DNA from: Phycisphaerae bacterium
GTDB taxonomy: Bacteria; Planctomycetota; Phycisphaerae; UBA1845; UTPLA1
Reading direction: 5' to 3'
Assembly: GCA_019636475.1 (NCBI GenBank)
Contig: JAHBXN010000006.1
Coordinates: 186,001 to 250,000 of the forward strand
Length of the DNA stretch: 64,000 nucleotides
The notes under the pieces were generated by a model. The model was not told where the DNA came from. It made no database searches and saw nothing but the letters and a program-made list of their open reading frames with translations. Positions within the stretch are counted from its first letter, which is position 1. Each line of letters begins with the position of its first letter. Of the stretch, positions 53,047 to 62,432 are shown one piece after another. The position numbers and the translations under genes were made by a program.

Positions 53047-54003
53047 TCACGACCGCGGTTCTGCCAGTCGCCTGACTTCCGCGACGTCGCGCGCTATCTG
53101 GGCCGAGAGCGCCTCGCGGCTCTCAAATCGGCGCTGCTCACGGATGAACGCGGTCAAATCCAGCCGCGCCGTGCGGCCGTAGGTGTCGCGTGCATCATCG
53201 AGGATGAACGCTTCGACCGCCAGCGTGCCTCCGCCGCCGAGCGTGGGGCGGTATCCGATGCTGATCGCGGCGGGTTTTCCGTGTCCGTCAATTTCAGCCG
53301 TGCCGGCGTAGACGCCTTCGCGCGGGACGAGTTGTTCGCCGAAGTCGATATTGATGGTTGGGAAACCGAGCGATTTTCCTTCGCCGGCGCCTCGGATGAT
53401 CGTGCCGATGAGGGTGTAAGGCCGGCCGAGGCACGCCGTTGCGCGCGGGATATCTCCCGCACAGAGCAGCTTGCGAATCAGGGTGCTCGATACGAGACAT
53501 GGGGTGTCGTCGCCGTCGATGTGAATCTGGAATGGCTCGACAACGTGGACCTGAAATCCGCCTCTGGGTGATAGCTGTCGGAGCGTTTCCACGTTGCCTT
53601 TTCTGCCGCGGCCAAAGCCGAAGTCCGGTCCCTCGACGATGTATGATGGATGAATCTGCTTGATGAGGATCTCCCGGACGAATTCTTCGGCTTCGAGCGA
53701 CAGCAGCGGCCAATCCGTTTCAAGGCGCACGACCGCATCGGCGCCGGCGGCTGCGAGTTGGCGCGCTTTCTCGTGCCACGGCGATAGCCGCCTGGGGGCC
53801 TGCTCCGGTCTGAGCAGTTCGACCGGGTGTGGCTCGAACGTCATGGCAATGACCGCAGCACTGGAGACATGGGCCAGCGCGCGGGCGGTGCGAAGAATGC
53901 GTTGATGGCCCAGATGCACCCCATCGAAATTACCGACCGCGAGCACCGCGCCGCGAAACACGGGATCGATGGAGGCCACGCCGTGAAAGATTGTGGGTGT
54001 CAT
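53047..54003 (-). CDS. ribF: Bifunctional riboflavin kinase / FAD synthetase
   Basis: A 318-residue enzyme making FMN and FAD from riboflavin. The N-terminal FAD synthetase has VGNFDGVHLGHQRIL and the SSTLIRKLL motif (family SSTxIR); the C-terminal flavokinase has GAGEGKSLGFPTINI (family GRGRxLGFPTAN) and VPREGVYAGTAEIDG. Residue positions and the length are normal. The ATG at 54003 (MTPTIFHG) is preferred; an in-frame TTG directly after the copper ATPase stop would make the two genes almost touch. They share the minus-strand group but not a pathway. Confidence 0.95.
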   Translation of the reverse strand: MTPTIFHGVASIDPVFRGAVLAVGNFDGVHLGHQRILRTARALAHVSSAAVIAMTFEPHPVELLRPEQAPRRLSPWHEKARQLAAAGADAVVRLETDWPLLSLEAEEFVREILIKQIHPSYIVEGPDFGFGRGRKGNVETLRQLSPRGGFQVHVVEPFQIHIDGDDTPCLVSSTLIRKLLCAGDIPRATACLGRPYTLIGTIIRGAGEGKSLGFPTINIDFGEQLVPREGVYAGTAEIDGHGKPAAISIGYRPTLGGGGTLAVEAFILDDARDTYGRTARLDLTAFIREQRRFESREALSAQIARDVAEVRRLAEPRS

Positions 54004-54033
54004 ACCTGCCAGGTTCTGGTTGTCTTCAGCCAA

Positions 54034-56274
54034 TCAGTCAAGTCGAAGCCGCTGCAGCCGAAGGGCGTTCAGTACCACGGTCAACGAACTGACCATCATC
54101 GAGGCGGCGGCAAGCATCGGTGAAAGCCTTCCGGCTGCCGCGAGCGGGATCATCAGGACATTGTACGCGAATGCCCAGACCAGATTCTGCCGGATGATTC
54201 GTCGCGCGGCACGGGCCAGTTGCACCGCATCGGCAACGAGCTGTGGGGTGGACCCGACGAGCTGAATCCCCGCCGCGTCGCATGCGGTCTGAGCGCCTGC
54301 GGCAAACGCGATCCCGACATCGGCCGATGCGAGCGCCGCGGCATCATTGATCCCGTCGCCAACCATTGCGACCTTGTCGCCATTCTGCCTGGCCGCACGG
54401 ATGCGCTCGATTTTGCCTTCGGGTGTAACCTCGGCCGTGAGGTCGACTTCATCGATCCCCAGTTCGCGGGCGACGTGCTGCGCGGCGGCCAGCCGATCGC
54501 CGGTGAGCATCTCGCTCCGAATGCCAAGACGTTTAAGGCGTTCGATCGCCGCTCGGGCGGAGGGGCGAATGGAATCGCGAAGTTCGATTGTCCCCACCGG
54601 TGCCTTATCCGCCCAGATGCCGACAACCGAGACGGCATCGCTTGTGCTCGGAAGTTGGTGGGCGCGATCATTTCCGCCTTTACCAATAAGGATTTCGCGG
54701 CCGTCGATTGTCGCAGAAACGCCTCGGCCGGGCATCACGTTGAACTTCTCGGGCTCAGGGAGCGACAGTCCGCGTCGCAGGGCTTCGGCGACGATCGCGC
54801 TGGCCAGCGGATGGGAGGAGAATTGCTCGGCCCCGGCTGCCAATTGGAGCAATTGTGATTCGTTCATCGGGGCCTTCGGCGCCATGTGAACGACATGCGG
54901 CCTGCCGGATGTGAGCGTTCCGGTTTTGTCCCAGATGACGCGCTCGATCGCGCCAGCGCGTTCGAGCGTGGCGGCATCGCGAACGAGGATGCCGCGAAGG
55001 GCTGCGAAGCCGGTCGCGACCGCCACCACCGTCGGCGTGGCCAGTCCAAGGGCGCAAGGACATGCCACGACCAGAACCGCGGCTGTTGCCTGAGCCGCAT
55101 CGGCAGCGCGCGCGGCGCCGGCGAAGAACAGCCAACCGGCGAATGTCGCAACAGCGACTGCGACCACGATGGGTACGAACACGCCTGCGACCTGGTCCGC
55201 CAGCCGTTGCGAGTCGGTTCGACTGGCCTGCGATTGCTGGACCAGTTCGACGATTCTGCCGAGCGCCGATCGTGCTCCGGTCGTCGTCGCTCGAACGACG
55301 ATCTGCCCCTCGACCACTTGCGAGCCGCCAAGAATCCGGTCGCCCGGTCCGCGGCGAACAGGCATCGGCTCGCCGGTCATGAGACTCTCGTCCACGGCGG
55401 CCCCCCCCTCAATCACTTCACCGTCGACGGGAATCGGTTCGGTCGGCGGTACGTTGATTTCGTCGCCGGTGCTGATCTTCTCGACCGGCGTGGCCACCCA
55501 CTGTCCTTCGCGCCGGACCAGCGCGGTGCGGGGCGCTCGCCGGGCGATGGCTGCAAGGGCGTCCGCCGTTCGGGCCTTGGCCCGGGCTTCGAGGTACCTT
55601 CCGACACAGACGAGTGAGAGAATCATCGCGGCCGCATCGATGTGAATGAAGGCTGAATCGTGGGCGATGAAGATTCCGTAAAGGCTGCTCAAGAGTGCCG
55701 CGCACACACCCAATGTCACCAGCAAATCCATGTTGCCGACTCTGTGGATCGCGGCGCGCAGGCCCCCGACGAGGATGGGAGCGGCCCCCGGACTCAGGGC
55801 CATCATGACAAGCAGGATGAGCTGCATGTACCGGGCGGTGATCTGCTTGTCGAAAGAATGCCCCCAGAGCCAGTGCATGCCGTGGTCGAGGAACATGACA
55901 GGCAGGGCGAGTCCGACGGCCTGGATCATTCCCTGTCGCTGGCGCCGGATTGTTTCCCGCGAGTCGCCACCTTTGGCCATGTGGTCAAGCAGTTGTCGCC
56001 CGCCCGCGATGACTTCCGCGTCGTAACCGGCGGCGCGGACCGATTCGATGAGCGCGGCTTGCACGGCATTTCGATCCGCTGATGCCTGGCCGGTGGAGCC
56101 GGGCTGGCCCGCTTGATCGGTCGGAAGGCCGACGACCGCCGTCTCGGCGAGCAGATTCACCGCCGCGCTCTGGATGCCGGGAACTCGTCGGAGCGCGGAT
56201 TCCACGCGAGCGGCGCACGCGCCGCAGGTCATGCCGATGATACGAAGCTGGCACTCCTGCCCAGCGATGCTCAA
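54034..56274 (-). CDS. copA: Copper-exporting P1B-type ATPase
   Basis: A 746-residue heavy-metal ATPase. The N-terminal metal-binding domain has IGMTCGACAARVESAL (C17, C20), followed by an unusual insert of about 25 residues. Core motifs are complete: SLMTGEP (A domain), CPC in the membrane ion site (405-407), DKTGTLTSG with phosphorylated D449, SSHPLASAI (H488-P489), MVGDGINDAAAL. The CPC class and the MT-type domain point to Cu(I). It pumps copper from the cytoplasm. Its start overlaps the stop of the small chaperone gene by four bases (ATGA), so both are translated together. Confidence 0.95.
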   Translation of the reverse strand: MSIAGQECQLRIIGMTCGACAARVESALRRVPGIQSAAVNLLAETAVVGLPTDQAGQPGSTGQASADRNAVQAALIESVRAAGYDAEVIAGGRQLLDHMAKGGDSRETIRRQRQGMIQAVGLALPVMFLDHGMHWLWGHSFDKQITARYMQLILLVMMALSPGAAPILVGGLRAAIHRVGNMDLLVTLGVCAALLSSLYGIFIAHDSAFIHIDAAAMILSLVCVGRYLEARAKARTADALAAIARRAPRTALVRREGQWVATPVEKISTGDEINVPPTEPIPVDGEVIEGGAAVDESLMTGEPMPVRRGPGDRILGGSQVVEGQIVVRATTTGARSALGRIVELVQQSQASRTDSQRLADQVAGVFVPIVVAVAVATFAGWLFFAGAARAADAAQATAAVLVVACPCALGLATPTVVAVATGFAALRGILVRDAATLERAGAIERVIWDKTGTLTSGRPHVVHMAPKAPMNESQLLQLAAGAEQFSSHPLASAIVAEALRRGLSLPEPEKFNVMPGRGVSATIDGREILIGKGGNDRAHQLPSTSDAVSVVGIWADKAPVGTIELRDSIRPSARAAIERLKRLGIRSEMLTGDRLAAAQHVARELGIDEVDLTAEVTPEGKIERIRAARQNGDKVAMVGDGINDAAALASADVGIAFAAGAQTACDAAGIQLVGSTPQLVADAVQLARAARRIIRQNLVWAFAYNVLMIPLAAAGRLSPMLAAASMMVSSLTVVLNALRLQRLRLD

Positions 56275-56531
56275 GCGGTGGCTCCTGTCGGGGCGCTTCC
56301 GGCGGAAGCATCTTTCACCGTGCGAAATCCTGTGACGGTGTACCCGGCGGCCGTAACGGCGGCAACGAGGCGGGCGATCGTCGTGGCGGATTCTTCAATC
56401 GCGACGGCTGCCCGGCCGGCACTGAGAGTGATGTCGCATTGTGCTGCGCCGGCCTGAACCAGGGCATTCCGAACGATGGTCACACAGTGGTCGCAGGTCA
56501 TTCCGACGATGTCGAGGGTGTATCGTTTCAC
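56271..56531 (-). CDS. Heavy-metal-associated (HMA) copper chaperone
   Basis: An 86-residue single HMA domain: VGMTCDHCVTIVRNAL with C13 and C16 as Cu(I) ligands, then the beta-alpha-beta pattern ending in AAGYTVTGFR. It should deliver copper to the ATPase encoded next, whose start codon overlaps its stop. The start is a GTG (VKRYTLDIVG) with GAGG eight to nine bases upstream; earlier in-frame starts lie in arginine-rich non-coding sequence. Copper-dependent control is likely, but no CueR or CsoR site or gene was found nearby. Confidence 0.9.
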   Translation of the reverse strand: MKRYTLDIVGMTCDHCVTIVRNALVQAGAAQCDITLSAGRAAVAIEESATTIARLVAAVTAAGYTVTGFRTVKDASAGSAPTGATA

Positions 56532-56649
56532 GCGGCGTCCTCTGCCTTCGGTTGAACTGATCCTCGGCGCAATTGCTCGATCGATCCCGAAAGCACTTAA
56601 GAAGTTTAGTGATGCGAAGCGAGGAACGCCAAACCCCGCGACAGGATGG

Positions 56650-57579
56650 TCAGACGACGAATGCTTCGTGGCAGATGGATTCGAGCACGTTTTCAAGCAA
56701 ATCCGCCGCGTTGACCGCCGTGAGTAGATCGACCTGCTCGGCTTTATCGCCGCCGATGGCGGGTTTGACGCGGCCGGCCTCCGGCCCATCGGTGGTGACC
56801 TGCAGTCGCGCGCGTGTTTTCATGAACAGTTCCGGCCAGATGAGGCTGCCGAGCGTGACAACCGGAGCGACATGAATCTTTCCGTAAGTCGGCTCGCCGT
56901 CATACTCGAGCGCGTGTTCGAGCATTGCGGCCGGGACTTCGCCGGTGCGGTAGCCACAGGCGGCGAGGTGTGCCAGGTGCGACTGATCCAGGCAGACGAG
57001 GCTGGTGACATCGAGCGGCACGACGGACACCGGCAAGCGCGAACCGAGAATGCGTGCCGCGGCTTTCGGGTCCCGATGAAAATTAAACTCGACATGATTG
57101 CTGACATCGCCACGACACCAAACCGCGCCGCCCGTGAGGAAAATTCGTCGGACTTTCCTCAGGAGCTCGGGTGTGCTTTCGAGGATGGCGGCCGGATTGG
57201 ATGGCGGCCCGAGACAGACGATGACCAGTTCGCCCGGGGCGGCCGAAATGGCCCGTTCGTACACCCTCTCGAAGTGTTCGGGAGTTTGCGACGTCGGTGA
57301 TGGCTGCGGACGGCCGCCGAGACCGTCTGCGCCGAACAGATGTCGCCGGTCCTTCAGATCGGGTCCGGATTGCTCCAACCCCAGGCCAATTATCGGCGAT
57401 TGAGGCGGCTTGAGTGCGTCGAGGACACGACCGATGTTGGACATCGCCTGGTTGAGAGAGACGCTTCCGGCTGTTCCGACGATGGCGCGCACCTCAACAG
57501 CCTGGGAGGCGACAGCCAGCGCGAGGGCCGCGGCGCTGTCGGCAACCATGTCGGTGTCGATAAGAATTGGAGTCGCCAT
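56650..57579 (-). CDS. Nucleoside hydrolase-like protein with altered metal site
   Basis: A 309-residue protein of the inosine-uridine nucleoside hydrolase fold. The family opening DTDPGxDDAxAL reads DTDMVADSAAAL (8-19): D8, D10 and D14 remain but the second aspartate of the pair is S15. Near the C-terminus, where active enzymes have an aspartate in HDPLA, this one has HVAPVVTL. Middle motifs such as ELVIVCLGPPSNPAAIL and IFLTGGAVWCRGDVS are preserved. Calcium and hence hydrolysis of the N-glycosidic bond may be lost or altered. GGAG eight bases before ATG (MATPILIDTD) supports the start. It ends 118 bases from the chaperone gene. Confidence 0.85.
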   Translation of the reverse strand: MATPILIDTDMVADSAAALALAVASQAVEVRAIVGTAGSVSLNQAMSNIGRVLDALKPPQSPIIGLGLEQSGPDLKDRRHLFGADGLGGRPQPSPTSQTPEHFERVYERAISAAPGELVIVCLGPPSNPAAILESTPELLRKVRRIFLTGGAVWCRGDVSNHVEFNFHRDPKAAARILGSRLPVSVVPLDVTSLVCLDQSHLAHLAACGYRTGEVPAAMLEHALEYDGEPTYGKIHVAPVVTLGSLIWPELFMKTRARLQVTTDGPEAGRVKPAIGGDKAEQVDLLTAVNAADLLENVLESICHEAFVV

Positions 57580-57809
57580 CTCGCGCTCCATTCGGCGGAT
57601 CCGGCGAAGATTCAGCCGGTGAGGCCATGCAACGAAGTCTCGAGATTCGCAATCATAAACGACGTGCCTATTATCAAACTGGGATTCGCCGCGGTCAATG
57701 TAAATACGCGTGAACTTGCCTGAACATCAAGAATGTCAGAGAGTTGGAAGGGTGGTTGCCGCATGGAGCGCAATCGCGAATTGACGGCCGCGGGAGACGG
57801 CGTGATCCA

Positions 57810-58838
57810 ATGTCGGACACTTTCGAACAACTGACATCTCTCGTCGTCCACGGTCGTGGTCTCAGTGCTTCGCAGACTGCCACTGCTGTGGGAGCGATCA
57901 TGGCCGGCGGCGCGACCGACGATGAAATCGAGCGGTTCTTGCGAGCGATGGCCGCCAAAGGCGAGTCGATCGAGGAACTGGTCGGTGGTGCGTCAGCGAT
58001 GCGACAACACGTTTCGCGCGTGGAGTGCCGTCACCCCGACGCCATCGACACCTGCGGTACCGGTGGAGATGGAATCAGCACGTTCAATGTGTCGACGGCC
58101 GCGGGCATCGTCGCGGCTGCGGCCGGCGCGCGGGTCGCCAAGCACGGCAATCGAACCAACTCTCGCCGGAGTGGCTCGGCCGAGGTGCTGATTGCGCTTG
58201 GCGTTCAGATCGACGTCCCGCCCTCCGTCGTGTCACGCTGTCTGGATGAACTCGGCATCGGCTTTCTATTCGCGGCCAAGCTGCATCCGGCTATGGGGCG
58301 GGTTGCGCCGATCCGGCGAAAAATCGGAACGCCGACGTTTTTTAATCTACTTGGCCCATTGGCCAACCCCGCCGCTGTTCGCCGACAGATCATCGGAGTC
58401 CCACGGCTACATCTGGTACCGCTGATGGCCGACGCACTGCGGCGGCTCGGGGCGGTTCGCGCGATGGTGGTCAACGGTGACGACGGCCTATGTGATTTCA
58501 CCATCACCGGTCCGAGCAGATTCGCGGAGCTACAGGACGGTCAAATCAGGATCCGAACGATGGACCCCGAGGCAGCAGGCCTCGCCGTTCAGCCGATTAA
58601 GCTCCTGCGCATCGATAGCCCGGAGGAAAGCGCCGAGATGATCCGTGCAATTTTTGCCGGTGCTCGGGGTGCTGCCCGCGATCATACGCTGCTCAACGCG
58701 GCTGCGGCGCTGGTGGTCGCCGGGTTGTCGCCGGATTTCGCGGAGGGGGCGAATCGGGCGGCGGCCGCGATCGACAGCGGAGATGCGGGTCGGGTACTCG
58801 AGGGGCTCGTCAGATTGACTAATGATTCAAAAAGTTGA
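57810..58838 (+). CDS. trpD: Anthranilate phosphoribosyltransferase
   Basis: A 342-residue enzyme joining anthranilate and PRPP in tryptophan synthesis. DTCGTGGDGISTFNVST (about 92-108) binds PRPP and KHGNRTNSRRSGSAEVL (about 118-134) anthranilate; in most relatives the latter is KHGNRSxSSxSGSAD. FLFAAKLHPAMGRVAPIRR and LGPLANPA are also standard. The ATG MSDTFEQLTSLV is used; an earlier in-frame start runs through arginine-rich sequence. No other trp gene is near. Divergent from the nucleoside hydrolase-like gene. Confidence 0.96.
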   Translation: MSDTFEQLTSLVVHGRGLSASQTATAVGAIMAGGATDDEIERFLRAMAAKGESIEELVGGASAMRQHVSRVECRHPDAIDTCGTGGDGISTFNVSTAAGIVAAAAGARVAKHGNRTNSRRSGSAEVLIALGVQIDVPPSVVSRCLDELGIGFLFAAKLHPAMGRVAPIRRKIGTPTFFNLLGPLANPAAVRRQIIGVPRLHLVPLMADALRRLGAVRAMVVNGDDGLCDFTITGPSRFAELQDGQIRIRTMDPEAAGLAVQPIKLLRIDSPEESAEMIRAIFAGARGAARDHTLLNAAAALVVAGLSPDFAEGANRAAAAIDSGDAGRVLEGLVRLTNDSKS

Positions 58839-58950
58839 CCGGTGATTGGCCTTTTGGAGCGGGGGATACGCGGGTTTCGCGGTTGATTTCCGTGGCTTGC
58901 CACCCGATAGCTGCGGCTCCGATGGCTGCCTTTTGGGGAAAACCCGGGGG

Positions 58951-58978
58951 TTGCAAGTTCGGTACCAGAGCTTATGAT
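58951..58978 (+). promoter_or_regulatory. Probable promoter of the TPR/alpha-CTD gene
   Basis: TTGCAA (58951-58956), 16 bases, TATGAT (58973-58978): four and five matches to the sigma-70 consensus. The implied start near 58985 leaves a leader of about 110 bases. It lies in the 259-base gap after trpD, so the downstream gene is likely independent of trpD. Confidence 0.55.
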
Positions 58979-59097
58979 ACTTGGTTCGATTATTTTCGGC
59001 GGATTCCTGGAAGTGGGCCGGACGCGGTTCGACGGCACGTCATGCGCCGCAACCGGAAACGCCGTGAGCCTCATCGATTGGAGAACTACCTCGAATC

Positions 59098-60429
59098 ATG
59101 GATACGACCCTCGACCTTTCGACAATTTTCGAGCAGGAACGATTTGACGCCAACGCATACGAAACACTGAAAGACGTTGCCTTCTCCGGCAAGGAGTCGG
59201 TGAACCGATTTCAGGAGCTGGTCTCCGACCTGGAGCGGAATGCTCGCGCCGGGGCTGTCGATACAGGCCGCGCCGCGCTGAAGCTGGGCATGTGCTATCT
59301 GCTGCTGAATGCCGGCGACCGTGCAATTCAGTGGCTGTTAAAGGCGGAGGATAGCTCCGACAAGTTCAAGTACCTGGGCATCGCATTTCGCGATCAACGG
59401 CGTCATCGGGAGGCCCTGTCGGCGTTCGAGTCGGCCGTGGAACGCGCCGAGGACAAGCTCGAATGCCGCTGCCAGGTTGCCGAGAGCTACATTCTGTTGG
59501 ATGAAGTCGAGAAGGCCGGCGCGATTCTCGATCAAACGTCCGATGCCGGTCGGGAGTCGGCGCAGTGGCACTATACGCGCGGCCGCTATCTGCATGCCAC
59601 GGGGGATCTGGATGGTGCGATGAGCGAATTCGAGCGCGCTCTGGCGCTGGATGAGCGCCATGCCTATGCGAATTTCCATCTCGCATACCTCTGCGACCTG
59701 CATGGAAGCGACGAGCGGGCGCGTGAACTTTACCTTCGGGCCACTGATCAGCCCTACATTCATCTTCACGCGCTGATGAATCTCGCGATCATTTACGAGG
59801 ATCACGCTGAGTACGAGAAGGCTGTTGACTGCATCAAGCGGATTTTGGCGGTTGATCCCTCGAACTTGCGAGCTCGCCTTTATCTGAAGGACGTGATGGC
59901 GGCCGGCGACATGATGATCGACGAATTCCAGATGCAGGATTCGGAGCGGCGGAACGCCGTTCTCGAGATTCCCGTCACGGATTTCGAGCTGTCTGTTCGG
60001 AGCCGGAACTGCCTGAAGAAGATGAACATCCACACGCTCGGCGATCTACTTCGCACGACGGAGCTTGAATTGCTGTCGTACAAGAATTTCGGCGAAACGT
60101 CGCTGAAGGAGATCAAGGCGATGCTCGCCCAGAAGGGGCTCGTCCTTGGCCAACTGGCCCATGAGCGAAAGTCCGCTGCGTTGCCGGTTGCCACGATGGC
60201 AGTGCCGCTCCGCCCGGTTAATCCGGAAGTGCACACCAAGCCCGTCGCCTCGCTGCAATTGTCGGTCCGTTCGCGAAAGTGCCTCCAGGGATTGGGTATC
60301 TCGACGCTGGGCGATCTGGCCGGCCGGACCGAGGCGGAATTGATGTCGGCACGGAACTTCGGCCAGACATCCCTCGACGAAATCAAGAAGTGTCTTTCGG
60401 AATATGGTCTGGCGCTTCGCGAAGGTTGA
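59098..60429 (+). CDS. TPR protein with two RNA polymerase alpha-CTD-like domains
   Basis: A 443-residue protein. Residues 50-270 are tetratricopeptide repeats (for example LKYLGIAF-type helix pairs at 93-117, SEFERALALDERHAYANFHL). Then come two modules with the alpha-CTD sequence pattern: ELSVRSRNCLKKMNIHTLGD (297-316) with YKNFGETSLKEIK, and QLSVRSRKCLQGLGISTLGD (387-406) with ARNFGQTSLDEIK. Of the E. coli UP-element contacts, R265, N268, G296 and S299 have counterparts in module 1 (R301, N304, G332, S335), K298 is T; in module 2 N268 is K. It could bind DNA or the polymerase, with the TPR part as partner platform. Similar proteins are known from planctomycetes; the role is unproven. Confidence 0.88.
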   Translation: MDTTLDLSTIFEQERFDANAYETLKDVAFSGKESVNRFQELVSDLERNARAGAVDTGRAALKLGMCYLLLNAGDRAIQWLLKAEDSSDKFKYLGIAFRDQRRHREALSAFESAVERAEDKLECRCQVAESYILLDEVEKAGAILDQTSDAGRESAQWHYTRGRYLHATGDLDGAMSEFERALALDERHAYANFHLAYLCDLHGSDERARELYLRATDQPYIHLHALMNLAIIYEDHAEYEKAVDCIKRILAVDPSNLRARLYLKDVMAAGDMMIDEFQMQDSERRNAVLEIPVTDFELSVRSRNCLKKMNIHTLGDLLRTTELELLSYKNFGETSLKEIKAMLAQKGLVLGQLAHERKSAALPVATMAVPLRPVNPEVHTKPVASLQLSVRSRKCLQGLGISTLGDLAGRTEAELMSARNFGQTSLDEIKKCLSEYGLALREG

Positions 60430-60523
60430 TCGATTCGCGTCCGCGTGTCCGGCAACGAACGGCGAGCGGGCCATTGAGGATGTTGCGGCAACGCCGCCCC
60501 GCGCATGTTGAAGGAGCTGTGCG

Positions 60524-61837
60524 TTGGCCGATCGCAGGCGAGCCCGAAAGGCATGGAGGCGTTTTAAGCGCGCGGTGCTGCGCAAGGCGGGAATCCGGCG
60601 GGCGGCGTTTGTGGCAGGCTGCGCCACGCTGATTCTCTGGGGCTGTTACTGCATTCGCGACGGGGGGCGTTCCTGGTTTGGCCCGTCCGGGCAGCCGGAA
60701 GAATCGCCACCCACTGTCGCGGTCGACCGCACCATCCGCGTGCGTCTGAACGACGGGAAGTCCGGCGCATCGATTCGGCTTCGCGTCACATCGCCCTTCG
60801 ACGTCGTCGCCACAAGTACGAATCAACTGCTGAAATCGTATGACGGTCCGATGGCATCTGCCGTCGTCGGCGCGGCACCAGGCGGCATCATGCTCGGCGG
60901 CGATCGCATTGCGTCGACTGATGTGCTCATCAAGCCGAAACGGGACGCCGCGATTGTCGTCGGAGACGATACCTATCGCGGCAACCTCCGGCTGCACGTT
61001 GACGACGGCCGCGTGATGCTCACGAACCATGTCGCACTTGAATCCTATCTTCGCGGCGTGCTGCGCGGCGAGTTGCCCGGCCATTTTCACCCGGAAGCAT
61101 TCAAGGCCCAGTGCGTCGCAGCCAGAACCTATGCCGTGTATCAGAAACTCGGAACGCCTCCAGCGCGCGACTGGGACGTGCTCGATCACGAAGGCAGCCA
61201 GATGTACATCGGCGTTCGCGGCGAAGAGGCCAAATCAGATGCGGCCGTCGCGGCGACAACCGGGGAGATCTGCGTGTATGAGGAGGGGGGTAAGGAGCAG
61301 ATTTTCTGCACCTACTACTCATCCACCTGCGGCGGCGTCACTCAGCCTATTTCGCAGTTCAAGCCGAATGATCCGCGCGTGCCACCCCTTGTCGGCAATA
61401 TCATCTGCACGGACTGCTATCTGTCTCGCCTGTATCGTTGGGAGCCAGTCAAGCTCACTCACGAAGAAGTCACCAAGCGAATCGTTGCTCGCTATCCGAG
61501 CGTCAAGCGCATTGGCCGGATCGTTCGGCTGCGACCGAAGGAAGTCGGATCGGACGGCCGCATCGTCCGGATCCAGCTGGATGGTTCAAACGGTGAAAAT
61601 GAAACGCTCGTCGGCGAGGACTTTCGACTGTGCATCGGCGGACGTGCGCTGAAATCCACCTGCTTTGCGATTGAGAACGGCCCGGGGTATTTCGTTTTTT
61701 CCGATGGTAAGGGCTTCGGCCACGGATGCGGGCTATGTCAATACGGCATGGAGACCAAGGCACTTCGCGGCATGACCTATCGCGAGATTCTCAGCTTCTA
61801 TTATCCGACCTCAAGGATCAAAAAGCTCTACGAATAA
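60524..61837 (+). CDS. SpoIID/LytB-domain protein, membrane anchored
   Basis: A 437-residue protein with a basic N-terminus and one hydrophobic segment (FVAGCATLILWGCYCI), then a SpoIID domain (about 150-430): ALESYLRGVLRGELP, FKAQCVAARTYAVYQK, and STCGGVTQPISQF, ending in FGHGCGLCQYGMETKA. SpoIID-type enzymes are lytic transglycosylases or amidase enhancers acting on peptidoglycan stripped of peptides. Catalytic glutamate is probably the E of RGELP. The TTG start is supported by AAGGAG seven bases ahead. It follows the TPR/alpha-CTD gene by 94 bases. In a planctomycete it implies peptidoglycan remodelling. Confidence 0.88.
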   Translation: MADRRRARKAWRRFKRAVLRKAGIRRAAFVAGCATLILWGCYCIRDGGRSWFGPSGQPEESPPTVAVDRTIRVRLNDGKSGASIRLRVTSPFDVVATSTNQLLKSYDGPMASAVVGAAPGGIMLGGDRIASTDVLIKPKRDAAIVVGDDTYRGNLRLHVDDGRVMLTNHVALESYLRGVLRGELPGHFHPEAFKAQCVAARTYAVYQKLGTPPARDWDVLDHEGSQMYIGVRGEEAKSDAAVAATTGEICVYEEGGKEQIFCTYYSSTCGGVTQPISQFKPNDPRVPPLVGNIICTDCYLSRLYRWEPVKLTHEEVTKRIVARYPSVKRIGRIVRLRPKEVGSDGRIVRIQLDGSNGENETLVGEDFRLCIGGRALKSTCFAIENGPGYFVFSDGKGFGHGCGLCQYGMETKALRGMTYREILSFYYPTSRIKKLYE

Positions 61838-61898
61838 GCCACGCGGCGTCGACCTCCAGTCGCTCGCTCAATTCGTAGTGTGGGATCACGGGTGATCG

Positions 61899-62432
61899 GT
61901 GGTCGAGTTCCACCATGTACCGCGGAGACTGAATGTGGCCAGGCCGATTCAAAGGAAAAGCAGCTCCCGTCTGTCTCATCTCAGTCCGCGCGGCGCGGCG
62001 CGAATGGTTGATGTCTCGGCGAAGGCCGTGACGGCGCGACGGGCCGTCGCTTCCGCGGAGCTTCGCGTCTCGCCCGACACACTGCGTCTGATCCAGGACG
62101 GCAAAATGCTTAAAGGTGACGTCGCGGCGGTCGCTCGAATCGCTGGTATTCAGGCCGCCAAGCGCACGAGCAGTCTGATTCCGTTGTGCCACCCGCTGCC
62201 GATTCATGGGGTGGATGTGGAAATCAAGCTTCAGCCTCCTGATCGGATTCGCATTGTCGGCTCCGTGACGGTCGAGGCGCGCACGGGCGTCGAGATGGAG
62301 GCACTCACGGCCGTTAGTGTCGCAGCGCTGACGGTGTATGACATGTGCAAAGCGGTCGATCGCGGAATCACCATCGGGCCGATCCGGCTCGACGAAAAAT
62401 CCGGCGGCGGATCCGGCGAATGGCGTCGATAA
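61899..62432 (+). CDS. moaC: Cyclic pyranopterin monophosphate synthase
   Basis: A 177-residue enzyme converting 3',8-cyclo-dihydro-GTP to cyclic pyranopterin in molybdenum-cofactor synthesis. LSHLSPRGAARMVDVSAKAV, the LCHPLPI metal-free active-site stretch, and GVEMEALTAVSVAALTVYDM with CKAVDRG are all family motifs; lysine in the DEKSGG tail is present. The GTG start gives about 15 residues more than most MoaC; a GTG at 61935 is an alternative. No other mo-cofactor gene is near. It follows the SpoIID gene by 61 bases on the same strand. Confidence 0.95.
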   Translation: MVEFHHVPRRLNVARPIQRKSSSRLSHLSPRGAARMVDVSAKAVTARRAVASAELRVSPDTLRLIQDGKMLKGDVAAVARIAGIQAAKRTSSLIPLCHPLPIHGVDVEIKLQPPDRIRIVGSVTVEARTGVEMEALTAVSVAALTVYDMCKAVDRGITIGPIRLDEKSGGGSGEWRR

